From: Bradyrhizobium iriomotense | GTDB lineage: Bacteria > Pseudomonadota > Alphaproteobacteria > Rhizobiales > Xanthobacteraceae | NCBI RefSeq assembly: GCF_018130765.1 | Contig: NZ_JAFCJZ010000016.1 | Location: forward strand, 1-64,000 | Length of the DNA stretch: 64,000 nt | Direction of reading: 5' to 3' | Shown: positions 8,291 through 17,089 of the stretch, piece by piece | Layout of the letters: each line of letters starts with the position of its first letter | Numbering within the stretch: the stretch's first letter is position 1 | Program-made: the position numbers and the translations under genes | Notes under the pieces: generated by a model | What the model saw: the letters and a program-made list of their open reading frames with translations, nothing else | What the model was told of the DNA's origin: nothing | The model's database searches: none

Positions 8291-9082
8291 ATGTCAGAAT
8301 ACGAGATCTTCGCAATCCACTATGCCCAGATTGCCGAGCGGAAGGCACGCGACAACTTCATCGGGGGCGATCCGCATGACGGCCCGATGCCCATGGATTT
8401 CTTTGTCTGGGCCCTGAAGGGTGGGGGGCGAACGATCGTGGTCGATACAGGCTTTGACGACAAGATGGCGCTGAAACGACAGCGGCAGGTCTCCCGACCG
8501 GTGGCCGATGGTTTAAAGGCTGCCGGAATCGACGCCAACAGCGTCAAAGATGTTGTACTTACCCATATGCACTACGATCATGCGGGCAACCATGATCTGT
8601 TGCCGAATGCCACCTATCACGTGCAGGATCGAGAGATGCAGTACTGCACAGGAAGATGCATGTGCCATTCGCCCCTTCGGCACCCTTTCGAGGCGGAGGA
8701 TGTCACCGCCATGGTCAACAAGCTCTATCAAGGGCGCGTAACGTTTCATGATGGAGCAAGTGAGATCGCCGATGGTGTTTCCGTTCATCTCGTTGGCGGT
8801 CATTCCAAGGGTTTGCAGTGCGTTAGGGTGCGAACTCGGCGAGGCTGGGTCGTTCTGGCATCGGATGCTTCGCACTACTACGCGAACTTTGAACAGAGGC
8901 GGCCCTTCCCGATCGTAGTTGACGTGAGCGAAATGCTCGAAGGATACGACACCATGAAGAAACTCGCCTCGTCGTCGGCCCATATTATCCCTGGTCACGA
9001 TCCTCTTGTCTTGAAGCGATATCCGGCTCAGCCTGGCGGCCCGATGGATATCGTTCGGCTCGATGCCGATCAACGGACGTAA
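8291..9082 (+). CDS. Metallo-beta-lactamase-fold hydrolase (N-acyl-homoserine-lactonase family)
   Basis: A 263-residue MBL-fold protein. The metal motif is H92-M-H94-Y-D96-H97, followed by further ligands in LVGGHSKG and LASDASHY. Its size and motifs place it with AHL-lactonase-like hydrolases, which bind two metals and open lactones or cleave esters. The start is ATG 8291, 13 bp after the previous stop. Being second in a catabolic operon, it may open a lactone or hydrolyse a thioester/ester intermediate. Quorum quenching is possible but the context does not suggest it. Confidence 0.88.
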   Translation: MSEYEIFAIHYAQIAERKARDNFIGGDPHDGPMPMDFFVWALKGGGRTIVVDTGFDDKMALKRQRQVSRPVADGLKAAGIDANSVKDVVLTHMHYDHAGNHDLLPNATYHVQDREMQYCTGRCMCHSPLRHPFEAEDVTAMVNKLYQGRVTFHDGASEIADGVSVHLVGGHSKGLQCVRVRTRRGWVVLASDASHYYANFEQRRPFPIVVDVSEMLEGYDTMKKLASSSAHIIPGHDPLVLKRYPAQPGGPMDIVRLDADQRT

Positions 9083-9095
9083 GGATCGCGAAGTG

Positions 9096-10238
9096 ATGCA
9101 GTATCGTCGTCTTCCTGCGGTTTTCATGCGAGGCGGTACATCCAAGGCGGTGATGTTTCAGCGCTCGGACCTACCGAAGAATCGGGAGGATTGGGATGCC
9201 ATCTTTCTACAGGTGATGGGCTCTCCCGACCCAAATGGAAGACAGCTCGACGGCATGGGGGGAGGGATCTCCTCCCTGTCGAAAATATGCGTCATAGGAC
9301 CGCCAACGAGGGCCGACGCCGACGTCGATTACACATTCGTGCAGATAGGGGTGCAGGACAACTTCGTCGACTACGGCGGAAATTGCGGCAACATGTCCTC
9401 GGCGGTCGGTCCTTTCGCCGTCGAAGAGGGCATCTTACGGAAGCCGCCGGATGGCGAAGCAGTTGTTCGGATCCACAACACCAATACCTCGAAGATCATT
9501 GTCGCCCGTTTCCCGGTTGAGGAGGGGAGGCTTGTCCCGGATGGCGATGCCGAAATCGATGGCGTTGCGGGCAAGTCAGCTCCAATTCGGCTCGAATTTC
9601 TCGCGCCCGGTGGCGCAAAGACAGGAAGGTTACTGCCAACTGGGAATGCGTACGATGAATTCGAGATCGCAGGGCTGGGACGTCTGAAAGCGACCTGCGT
9701 CGATGCGGCTAACCCATGCGTTTTCGTCGACGCTGCCGCAGTCGAAAAGGCGGGCGATGTGCTCCCGCAAGAGCTCGAGCGTGACCAGATCTTCTTAGAT
9801 CGCATGGAGGACATTCGTTGTTGCGCGTCCGTCGCGATGGGGATCACAAAGGACAGAGAAAGCGCCCGGCGGATGACCGGCCTTCCCAAGGTCGCGATGG
9901 TTTCAGCAGCTCGATCGGGGCGCACTCTCTCGGGTCGCGCGCTTAATTCCTCGGAAGCAGATCTTTGGGTTCGCATGATCTCCGTAGGACAGCCACACCG
10001 CGCGGTACCGATAACAGGCGCGATTTGCCTGGCCGTCGCAACTCGGATCCCTGACAGTGTGCCCGCCGCCGTATGTCACGCGACCGGCCCTGTTCGCATT
10101 GCACACCCGTCGGGGGTGACACTCGTCGACGCGCGCGTATCGGAAGACGAAGGAGAGCTGAAAGCGGACTACGGAGCCGTCTATAGAACGGCTCGTCGGC
10201 TATTCGAAGGTCAGGTTATCTATCGGGCAACAACATAG
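9096..10238 (+). CDS. PrpF-family isomerase (methylaconitate/methylitaconate/oxalomesaconate type)
   Basis: A 380-residue PrpF protein starting MQYRRLPAVFMRGGTSKA, the family N-terminal signature. GGNCGNMSSAVGPFAVEEG carries the cysteine region of the diaminopimelate-epimerase-like fold. Known members shift double bonds or cis/trans geometry in unsaturated acids: 2-methylaconitate isomerase, methylitaconate delta-isomerase and 4-oxalomesaconate tautomerase. The gene starts at ATG 9096 after AAGGAT; a longer version from 9063 would overlap the preceding gene. Its operon and the nearby PrpB- and PrpD-like genes suggest a branched unsaturated di- or tricarboxylate as substrate (inference). Confidence 0.92.
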   Translation: MQYRRLPAVFMRGGTSKAVMFQRSDLPKNREDWDAIFLQVMGSPDPNGRQLDGMGGGISSLSKICVIGPPTRADADVDYTFVQIGVQDNFVDYGGNCGNMSSAVGPFAVEEGILRKPPDGEAVVRIHNTNTSKIIVARFPVEEGRLVPDGDAEIDGVAGKSAPIRLEFLAPGGAKTGRLLPTGNAYDEFEIAGLGRLKATCVDAANPCVFVDAAAVEKAGDVLPQELERDQIFLDRMEDIRCCASVAMGITKDRESARRMTGLPKVAMVSAARSGRTLSGRALNSSEADLWVRMISVGQPHRAVPITGAICLAVATRIPDSVPAAVCHATGPVRIAHPSGVTLVDARVSEDEGELKADYGAVYRTARRLFEGQVIYRATT

Positions 10239-10253
10239 CCTCGAGCGACCAGA

Positions 10254-12212
10254 ATGATTGCCTTGTCTTCTTCGTCGAGCCTCTTCGCACCCGGCAAGAT
10301 AGGGCGGTTGGAGGTCCCGAACCGGATCGTGTTTGCGGCGACCAGTTCGGAACTTGCTGATACCGAAGGCTTCGTCGGGGATGATGTCGCCGAATACTAC
10401 GCGGAGCGCGCGCGTGGTGGAGCCGGACTCATCATTGTAGAGGCGACGTATGTGGAACAGGAGGGCAAGCGGCTTCGCCACAACGCGATGCTCCATGATG
10501 ACCGGTTCATCCCGGGTATGCGAAAAATCGTCGAGGCTATTCACGCCGCCGGCGCAAAAGCGGCGCTGCAACTGAATCATGGGGGGCGGGAATCGATACC
10601 GGAGGTCTGCGGTTCACAACCCCTGGCACCGTCGCCTCGGGCTTCAGAATTCACGGGCGTCGGAGAAGCTGTTGTACCCAAGGAATTGAAGATCCAAGAG
10701 ATCGATCGCATAGTGGAGCGTTTTGGCGACGCTGCGTTGAGAGCGAAGAATGCCGGTTACGACGCGATAGAGCTTCACGGCGCGCACGGATACCTCATCA
10801 GCCAATTTCTATCTCCAGAATCTAATCGACGCGAAGACGAGTACGGCGGCACTCCAGAGAATCGGGCACGCTTCTGCGTGCGTATCATCCGCGCGCTCAA
10901 GGCCCGATTGGGCCGAAAATTTCCGATCATCGTAAGGATGAATGGATCTGATCACTTCAAGCGAGGACTGGAGATCGATGATGCCATCATCGTCGCCCAA
11001 TTGTTCGAGGCGGCTGGCGCAGATTCCGTGAGCGTCTCAGGGGGAGTGCACTCATCTCGTCCTTATATGGTGGTACCCGGCATGTCAGTGGAGCGGGGAT
11101 GCTACGTGGACTATGCCAGCGCAGTCCGGCGAAGCGTGAGCATCGCGACGATGGTCGTCGGCCGGATCAACACGCCCGCGCTCGCAGAGGAAATTCTCGA
11201 CCGTGGACACGCTGATTTCGTGTGTCTTAGCCGGGCTCTGATTGCTGATCCGTACTTCCCCACGAAGGCGAAGAGCGGTCATGCCGACAGGATTGCTCCG
11301 TGCATCGCCTGCAACGAATGCATCGCGACCATCCACCGGCATAAGGGGTTGGCCTGCACTGTGAATCCGATCGTAAGTCGCGAGCTTGAATTGAAGCCGT
11401 TGCTCTCCAAAAATCCTGCGCCACGGCGGATTGCGGTCTTGGGCTCAGGGGCTGCTGGACTCTCCGCAGCGGTCACGGCTGCTCGTCGCGGTCATCGCGT
11501 CCATCTCTACGAACGGGACGAGTACATCGGTGGTCAATTGAGGCTCGCTTTTCAGCCGCCCCACCGCGAAGAGATTGGAAACCTTCTGCGATACTTCTCG
11601 GCCGAGATCGATCGCCTGGACATCACGGTGAGCGTTGGCCTTCAGCCGTCGCTCGACCAACTGCGGGCCCTCGACCCGGATGCGCTTGTCGTAGCTACCG
11701 GCGCCGAGGCAACGCAGCCGATCATACCAGGAATTGGGCTCCCACACGTGACTGCGGGTTGGAAAGTGCTCGCGGGCGCGAAGGAGATAGATGGTACATG
11801 TGTGGTTGTAGGGGGTGGGCTGGTCGGTGTCGAAGTGGCCGATCTTCTGGCGACCAGGGGTACCCTCGTCACTCTCCTCGTCCGGTCCGAATTCCTCAAG
11901 AAGGCGGTTCATGCCGATAAGGTCTACTATTTAGACCGCATTCGGGAGCTCGGGGTGGAAGTGATTTCGAACGTGCAAGTAAACGCGATCGGCGATGGCT
12001 GGGTGGAAATCCAGCCGGAAGGTCGGTTACGGCGTGTCCTGCACGGGGTCGACAATGTCGTGCTCTGTACGGGGTACAGGCCGAGGAGGGCAGAATCCGA
12101 GCATTTCGAGAAATTGGGAGTGCCTGTCCACTACGTCGGCGACGTCCGGGGGCCCCGCAAGTTCTTCGAGGCGATCGAGGAGGGCACCTTGGTGGCTCTT
12201 GAACTCTCCTAA
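10254..12212 (+). CDS. NADH:flavin oxidoreductase, 2,4-dienoyl-CoA reductase-like (OYE + FAD domains)
   Basis: A 652-residue two-domain flavoenzyme. The N-terminal Old-Yellow-Enzyme barrel (about residues 8-330) shows HGAHGYLISQFLSPESNRR. It is followed by the 4Fe-4S motif CIACNECI with a fourth cysteine 12 residues on (GLACTVNP). The C-terminal FAD/NAD(P) part has GSGAAGLSAAVTAARRGHRV and GGGLVGVEVADLLATRG. This matches FadH/trimethylamine-dehydrogenase-type enzymes that reduce conjugated enoyl substrates or perform flavin demethylation. It is the last of four tightly spaced genes, a natural partner for PrpF-type double-bond isomerisation. Its exact substrate is unknown. Confidence 0.92.
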   Translation: MIALSSSSSLFAPGKIGRLEVPNRIVFAATSSELADTEGFVGDDVAEYYAERARGGAGLIIVEATYVEQEGKRLRHNAMLHDDRFIPGMRKIVEAIHAAGAKAALQLNHGGRESIPEVCGSQPLAPSPRASEFTGVGEAVVPKELKIQEIDRIVERFGDAALRAKNAGYDAIELHGAHGYLISQFLSPESNRREDEYGGTPENRARFCVRIIRALKARLGRKFPIIVRMNGSDHFKRGLEIDDAIIVAQLFEAAGADSVSVSGGVHSSRPYMVVPGMSVERGCYVDYASAVRRSVSIATMVVGRINTPALAEEILDRGHADFVCLSRALIADPYFPTKAKSGHADRIAPCIACNECIATIHRHKGLACTVNPIVSRELELKPLLSKNPAPRRIAVLGSGAAGLSAAVTAARRGHRVHLYERDEYIGGQLRLAFQPPHREEIGNLLRYFSAEIDRLDITVSVGLQPSLDQLRALDPDALVVATGAEATQPIIPGIGLPHVTAGWKVLAGAKEIDGTCVVVGGGLVGVEVADLLATRGTLVTLLVRSEFLKKAVHADKVYYLDRIRELGVEVISNVQVNAIGDGWVEIQPEGRLRRVLHGVDNVVLCTGYRPRRAESEHFEKLGVPVHYVGDVRGPRKFFEAIEEGTLVALELS

Positions 12213-12429
12213 CCGCTTGTTTTGTGGGCTGTTTCCCGTTGAAAAATGAGGGAGTCGAACCGAGATATAGTGGGAATCGGCAACCGCCGTGCTACATAAG
12301 GACCGACGATGCGACCGTGCGTTGGGGGAACAAGCCGGAGCTGCGTTAACTGGGCTTTCTACGCCTGACGCTGATCGCTGGCCAAAGCTCCGAGAATTTT
12401 CAAGTTGCCGTAGTCTTCGAAAGGGCACT

Positions 12430-13203
12430 ATGACCGAATTACTGAATCGCAAAGTCTCTGCACGATCGCTGGTGGACACGCTCGTCGAGCGGATCGAGGC
12501 CGCGATCATCAGTGGTGAGCTTCAGCCTGGTAGCAAGGTGCGGGAGCAGACCTTGGCGGCGTCTCTCGGCGTAAGCCGCGGTCCACTTCGCGAAGCGATC
12601 AGAAGGTTAGAGGGGCGCAAGCTGTTGGAGCGGACGCCTAACATCGGTGTGAGAGTCGCGGCAATCTCTCCCAATGATCTCTACGAAGTCCTCCAGCTTC
12701 GCGAGGTCCTCGAGGGGCTCGCCTGTTCGCTGGCTGCGACGAACATGACCGATGAAGAGCTGGAAGCTCTCTCTGAGCTTCTCGATCAGCACCAACAGCA
12801 GCGGAGTGTGCAAGAGGGCACCGGTTATTATCAGGAATCGAAGGACTTCGACTTTCACTTTCGGATCGTTAAGGGCAGCCGTAACGCCCGGTTGATCCAT
12901 ACGCTTTGTGAAGATCTATATTATTTGCTCAGGGTCTATCGCTACAAGTCGAGCACGAAACCCGGCCGAGCGAAGCAAGCCCTGAAGGAACACAAAGACA
13001 TTGTGGCTGCATTGGTTCGACGCGATCCTGAAGAAGCTGAAAGAAGGATGCGTCTCCACATCAGGAATGCACGCCGTTACGTTGAAGAGCAGGTCCTAGA
13101 GGCGCCCACCCCTAAGGACGTCGAGCGCACCGCCGAGGCCAAATCAAAAGTCGGTTCAGGGCGTCAGTTGCGCGAGAAGGCTGCGCTGACTGAGCGGCGC
13201 TGA
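12430..13203 (+). CDS. GntR-family transcriptional regulator, FadR/FCD subfamily
   Basis: A 257-residue regulator. The winged helix-turn-helix lies at about residues 15-80 (ASLGVSRGPLREAIRRLEG), and the all-helical FCD ligand domain has the usual metal ligands: Asp/His in KDFDFHFRI, His in EHKDIVAAL and RMRLHIRNA. FCD regulators normally sense small organic acids. The start is ATG 12430 after AAAGGG. The 217-bp gap before it (12213-12429) contains no copy of the local palindrome and no clear promoter. It sits amid the operons that carry the seven TGTCAAC-N-GTTGACA sites, so it is the leading candidate for the protein binding them (inference). Confidence 0.92.
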   Translation: MTELLNRKVSARSLVDTLVERIEAAIISGELQPGSKVREQTLAASLGVSRGPLREAIRRLEGRKLLERTPNIGVRVAAISPNDLYEVLQLREVLEGLACSLAATNMTDEELEALSELLDQHQQQRSVQEGTGYYQESKDFDFHFRIVKGSRNARLIHTLCEDLYYLLRVYRYKSSTKPGRAKQALKEHKDIVAALVRRDPEEAERRMRLHIRNARRYVEEQVLEAPTPKDVERTAEAKSKVGSGRQLREKAALTERR

Positions 13204-13239
13204 CAGACAGCTGCCGTTCAGTCCCTTTTTGACATGAGG

Positions 13240-14166
13240 TCAGCCGGCCTTCTCTTGCGGCATTCCATCGGGTGCGATCGACTTGATGATTGAGGAATCT
13301 AGCGCCTCATATTCGTGGTATCCAATCGTTGCGTAGAGTTCGGCCCGGGTTTGCATCCGATCGATCAACCGATGCGTTCCGCCGTCTTTGCGGATACCTT
13401 CGTAAAGGTCGGCGTGGGCCTTCGCAGCTACGCGCAGCGAACTGACAGGCCAAATGACCATCTTGTAGCCGAGTTTTTCGAAATCTTCGGCGGTCATAAA
13501 GGGCGTTCGACCAAATTCGGTCATATTGGCGAGTAGCGGGACCTGCACTGCGCTGGCGAACTTTGCGAACGCATCGCGGTCAGTTAATGCCTCGGGGAAA
13601 ATCGCATCGGCGCCGGCCTCGACGTAGAGCTTCGCCCGCCGTATCGCGGCGTCGATTCCTTCGTTGGCCACTGCGTCCGTGCGTGCAACGATATAGAGAT
13701 GCCGACGCGCTTTCGCTGCTGCCGCAACCTTGGCCGCCATTTCATGTGGCGCAATCAGTCTTTTGTCGTTCAGGTGGCCGCACTTCTTCGGCAGAATCTG
13801 GTCTTCGATTTGAACGGCAGCTGCTCCGGCATCTTCGAATGCCCGAACCATGTTCATTACATTGAGAACTTCGCCATAGCCTGTGTCGCCGTCGACCAAG
13901 ACCGGAAGATGAGCGGCGCGAGAGACCTGGCGGATGTAGAAACATACGTCATCGATCGTCAGGATCCCAAGATCCGGCAATCCCATCGACGCCGATACGG
14001 CCGCACCGGACAGATAGATGGTATCGAACTTCGCTTGTTTGGCTTGGAGAGCCGCTAAGCCCGAATAAGCTCCAGGGATTTGCAAGATTCCCGGGCGCTT
14101 AAGCAAGTTGCGAAAGCGCTCGCCCGCTGGAGCGGTCGGCAGATCGTCGGCGACCAGATAGGTCAT
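13240..14166 (-). CDS. Isocitrate lyase/PEP mutase superfamily protein (methylisocitrate or dimethylmalate lyase-like)
   Basis: A 308-residue TIM-barrel lyase. The catalytic-loop motif KKCGH has its cysteine at residue 129, matching the KRCGH of PrpB; DGDTGYGE and ARTDAVANEG supply metal and substrate contacts. Known relatives split methylisocitrate, 2,3-dimethylmalate or oxaloacetate into pyruvate-type fragments. I chose ATG 14166 (MTYLVADDLP), which leaves 46 bp to the aldehyde dehydrogenase stop upstream, so the two form an operon. Its stop faces the GntR gene, with a 36-bp gap and no obvious terminator. Confidence 0.9.
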   Translation of the reverse strand: MTYLVADDLPTAPAGERFRNLLKRPGILQIPGAYSGLAALQAKQAKFDTIYLSGAAVSASMGLPDLGILTIDDVCFYIRQVSRAAHLPVLVDGDTGYGEVLNVMNMVRAFEDAGAAAVQIEDQILPKKCGHLNDKRLIAPHEMAAKVAAAAKARRHLYIVARTDAVANEGIDAAIRRAKLYVEAGADAIFPEALTDRDAFAKFASAVQVPLLANMTEFGRTPFMTAEDFEKLGYKMVIWPVSSLRVAAKAHADLYEGIRKDGGTHRLIDRMQTRAELYATIGYHEYEALDSSIIKSIAPDGMPQEKAG

Positions 14167-14212
14167 GTTGAAGTACCTTCGCTGTAGTGCTTGGACAGTG
14201 GCCGACGGCCTG

Positions 14213-15691
14213 TTAGACTTTGATCGCAAACGGATCGCGCTTCTCGTCGGAGAAGTCGATCATCACGTTCTTGCTGACGGTGAATTCGAGGAGCCCCTGC
14301 TCACCGCGTTCCCGACCGAATCCGGAGTTTTTCATTCCGCCGAAGGGTGCTTGGGCAGAAACCATACGGTAAGTGTTCACCCAGACGACGCCGGTCCGCA
14401 TCGATCGGATCATCCGCATCGCGCGGGACAGATTCTGCGTCCAGACGCCGCAGGCGAGCCCATATTCCGTATCGTTGCCCATCGTCACGGCCTCGTCCTC
14501 TTCCTCGAACGGAATGATCGAGAGAACCGGTCCGAATATCTCCTCGCGGGCGACCCGCATCTGGTTGTTCACTTCCGCGAAGATCGTCGGCTTGATGAAC
14601 AGTCCTTTGGCGAGGGCGCCCTCACGAGCAGGCTCCCCGCCCGTGACCAGGCGGGCTCCGTCGTTGCGGGCTGCCTTGATGAACTCCATGATCCGATTGA
14701 ACTGCGGCTCGTTGGCCGCGGTTCCCATCTCGGTCGCGGGGTCCCGCGGGTCGCCCATCACGATCTTCCCGGCACGGTCGGCAAGACTTTCGACCACCTG
14801 CTGGTAAACAGGACGCTGCACGAGCAGGCGGGAGCCGGCGATGCAGGTCTGGCCCGTTGCGCCGAAGATGCCCGCCAGTGCTCCAATGACAGCCTTGTCG
14901 AGATCGGCGTCTGCAAAGATGATATTCGGAGATTTTCCGCCGAGCTCCAGCGTCACCGGACGCAAGTTCCTCCCGGCGGTCGCTGCGATTTCGCGTCCGA
15001 CTGTCGGGCTTCCAGTAAAGCTGATCTTGTCCACGCCTTTGCTGGCCACCAGCCACCGACCGACATCTCCGGCGCCGGTCACGACGTTAATGACACCAGG
15101 CGGGAAGCCGGCTTTCTCGACCAGCTTGCAAATCTCAAGTGTCGTCACCGAGGCATGCTCGGAGGGCTTGACCACGACACAGTTACCGGCCGCGAGGGCG
15201 GCGGGCAGTTTGTTGGATAGCAATGAGATCGGCGAATTCCATGCCGTGATGACGGCGATGACGCCATAAGGCTCCCGCACCGCGTAATCGACGATCTGAG
15301 GCTGATCCAGTGGTATGACGCTGCCGTAGATCTTGTCGGCATAACCGGCGAAGAACCGGAACAAGCGGGCGGCAAACAACATCTGCGAGCGCGTCTCGCG
15401 GATGACCTTGCCGTTGTCGGTGGTCTCGAGCACGGACATGGGCTCCGCGTTTTCCTCGATCAGATTCGCGAGCCGGTTCAGCAGCGTAGCGCGTTCGACC
15501 CCGGTCGTATGGCGCCACTTGGTCTCATATGCGCGCCGCGCTGCAGCAATCGCCGCATCGACGTCAGCTTCAGTTGCAGCGGGGACGGTCGCCCACGTCT
15601 CCTGATTGAACGGGTTGACGGCGGGGAATGTCTTCCCGTCCGAGCTGTTTGTCCATTGCCCATCGATGAAAAGCTTGCAGGTCTTGACCAT
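14213..15691 (-). CDS. NAD(P)-dependent aldehyde dehydrogenase
   Basis: A classical aldehyde dehydrogenase of about 492 residues: cofactor-binding FTGSPTVGREIAATAGR, the general-base Glu in VTLELGGKSPN, the nucleophile C283 in GQTCIAGSR, and EEIFGPVLSI near the C-terminus. It oxidises an aldehyde or semialdehyde to the acid. The start is uncertain: ATG 15691 (MVKTCKLFIDG) gives about 23 nt of leader after the predicted promoter, ATG 15706 only ~8 nt, and the longest frame (15748) runs through the operator. It is co-transcribed with the downstream PrpB-like lyase, a pairing that suggests handling of a C3 or semialdehyde product. Confidence 0.93.
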   Translation of the reverse strand: MVKTCKLFIDGQWTNSSDGKTFPAVNPFNQETWATVPAATEADVDAAIAAARRAYETKWRHTTGVERATLLNRLANLIEENAEPMSVLETTDNGKVIRETRSQMLFAARLFRFFAGYADKIYGSVIPLDQPQIVDYAVREPYGVIAVITAWNSPISLLSNKLPAALAAGNCVVVKPSEHASVTTLEICKLVEKAGFPPGVINVVTGAGDVGRWLVASKGVDKISFTGSPTVGREIAATAGRNLRPVTLELGGKSPNIIFADADLDKAVIGALAGIFGATGQTCIAGSRLLVQRPVYQQVVESLADRAGKIVMGDPRDPATEMGTAANEPQFNRIMEFIKAARNDGARLVTGGEPAREGALAKGLFIKPTIFAEVNNQMRVAREEIFGPVLSIIPFEEEDEAVTMGNDTEYGLACGVWTQNLSRAMRMIRSMRTGVVWVNTYRMVSAQAPFGGMKNSGFGRERGEQGLLEFTVSKNVMIDFSDEKRDPFAIKV

Positions 15692-15720
15692 TCTCACAAT
15701 CCGCATGTTCGGGAAACCCA

Positions 15721-15749
15721 GATAGCCGGTCCAATCAAAAAGTGTCAAC
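15721..15749 (-). promoter_or_regulatory. Probable sigma-70-like promoter of the aldehyde dehydrogenase operon
   Basis: On the minus strand there is TTGACA (15749-15744), a 17-nt spacer and CTATCT (15726-15721). The -35 matches consensus fully and forms one arm of operator site D. Confidence 0.6.
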
Positions 15750-15758
15750 AGTTGACTT
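15744..15758. promoter_or_regulatory. Operator-like palindrome, site D
   Basis: TGTCAACAGTTGACT, one base from a perfect 7-1-7 palindrome. It overlaps the -35 box of the aldehyde dehydrogenase promoter and lies 121 bp before the Liv-type operon on the other strand, so it could serve both. Confidence 0.65.
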
Positions 15759-15879
15759 TCATCAATTTACCACGCTAAAGAGGCGGTCAGACTGGCAGTT
15801 GCTGTTTCCCGACAAAGGAGCGGCCCCACACATCCAGCGAACGAGAACGGCGTGAAAACGCGCCGGCCAGGAGGAAACT

Positions 15880-17046
15880 GTGATCAAGCGCCACAAATTT
15901 GCGATGCTGTTGTGCCTCGGGGCCGGGTTGTCGCAACCGGTTTCCGCCGAGACGTTGAAACTGGGCGTGCTCGCGACGCTTTCGGGCGCCGGTACGGCCT
16001 GGGGCATCTCGATGCAGGGCGCGGCCGAGCTGGCTGCGGAAGACGTGAACAGCAAGGGCGGACTGGAAGTCGGCGGCAAGAAGTACAATATTGAGGTCGT
16101 CGCCTATGACGATCATTACAAGGCGGCAGACGCCCTTACGGCAACCAATCGTCTGATCTTCGACGACGGCATCAAGTATATCGTCGGGCCGCTCGGTTCG
16201 GCGCCGTCTCTCGCTGTTCTGCCGGTGACGACCGAGAACAAGGCCATCACGATGACGATGGCCTTCACGCCGAAGGCGTTGTCGCCGGATTTTCCCTTCA
16301 GCTTTCGTCCGGTGATCCCAACGGACATCTTTTCCGATCCGCAGATCAAGTGGGTCGCCAAGCGGCTCGGCGTGAAGCGCGTCGGTGCCCTGTTCCCAAA
16401 CGACGAGTCGGGGCAGCAAATTGCTGTCGTGGTGGAGGCGGCCTATGAGGCTGCCGGCGCGAAGATGGTCTCCAAGGAATTCTTCGAGCGCGAGCGTGTC
16501 GACTTCGTGCCTCTCCTGACACGTGTGCTCGCTCAAAATATCGATGCCTTCGAGCTCGACGGCAATTCGCCGCAGACTGCGGGTCTCCTAGTCAAGCAGC
16601 TACGCGAACTCGGCTTCAAGGGCCCGATCATCAGAACCGGCGGCGACGCGACGGCGGACATCGTGAAGATCGCGGGCGCCGAGGCATCCGAGCGAATCTA
16701 CGTGCATCAGTCGATCGATCCGTCGGCGCCGGCGATGGCCGCCTACACCAAGCGCTTCGAGGCCAAGTACAAGGTCCCGATGAACGCCTTCAGTCCGTTC
16801 TTCTACGCCAACATCCAGCTCATGTTCGAGGCGATGAAGAAGGCCGGCACGGTCGCGGATACCGATAAAGTACGTCAACAGATGCTGAGCCTCACTGGCT
16901 TCGAGACCGTGCTCGGCAAGGTCGGCTGGACCGGGCAGGAGCAGTGGAAGTCCAACCAGCAGCTCGACGCTCCCTATTACATCGCAGTGCTCAAGGGAGG
17001 CGTAGCCGCAATCGTGGCGACGTGCGAGCGGACGCGGTGCGAATAG
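15880..17046 (+). CDS. Liv-type ABC transporter substrate-binding protein
   Basis: A 388-residue periplasmic binding protein. The signal peptide MIKRHKFAMLLCLGAGLSQP ends around VSAET, and the mature protein begins LKLGVLATLSGAGTAWG. The start is GTG 15880 after an excellent GGAGGAAA ribosome site. It leads an operon with two permeases and two ATPases, a complete Liv-type importer. This family binds amino acids, aromatic acids, amides or dicarboxylates. The surrounding genes favour a carboxylic acid (inference). Confidence 0.95.
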   Translation: MIKRHKFAMLLCLGAGLSQPVSAETLKLGVLATLSGAGTAWGISMQGAAELAAEDVNSKGGLEVGGKKYNIEVVAYDDHYKAADALTATNRLIFDDGIKYIVGPLGSAPSLAVLPVTTENKAITMTMAFTPKALSPDFPFSFRPVIPTDIFSDPQIKWVAKRLGVKRVGALFPNDESGQQIAVVVEAAYEAAGAKMVSKEFFERERVDFVPLLTRVLAQNIDAFELDGNSPQTAGLLVKQLRELGFKGPIIRTGGDATADIVKIAGAEASERIYVHQSIDPSAPAMAAYTKRFEAKYKVPMNAFSPFFYANIQLMFEAMKKAGTVADTDKVRQQMLSLTGFETVLGKVGWTGQEQWKSNQQLDAPYYIAVLKGGVAAIVATCERTRCE

Positions 17047-17089
17047 CCGGAGCCGGATGTCGGCGGTCATCTGACCTGAGGACGCAGAT

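Noticed and set aside
12241..12275. tRNA-like T-arm (complement contains GGTTCGACTCC)
   Set aside because: The flanking bases cannot form the T-stem or acceptor stem, and no D- or anticodon arm is present.
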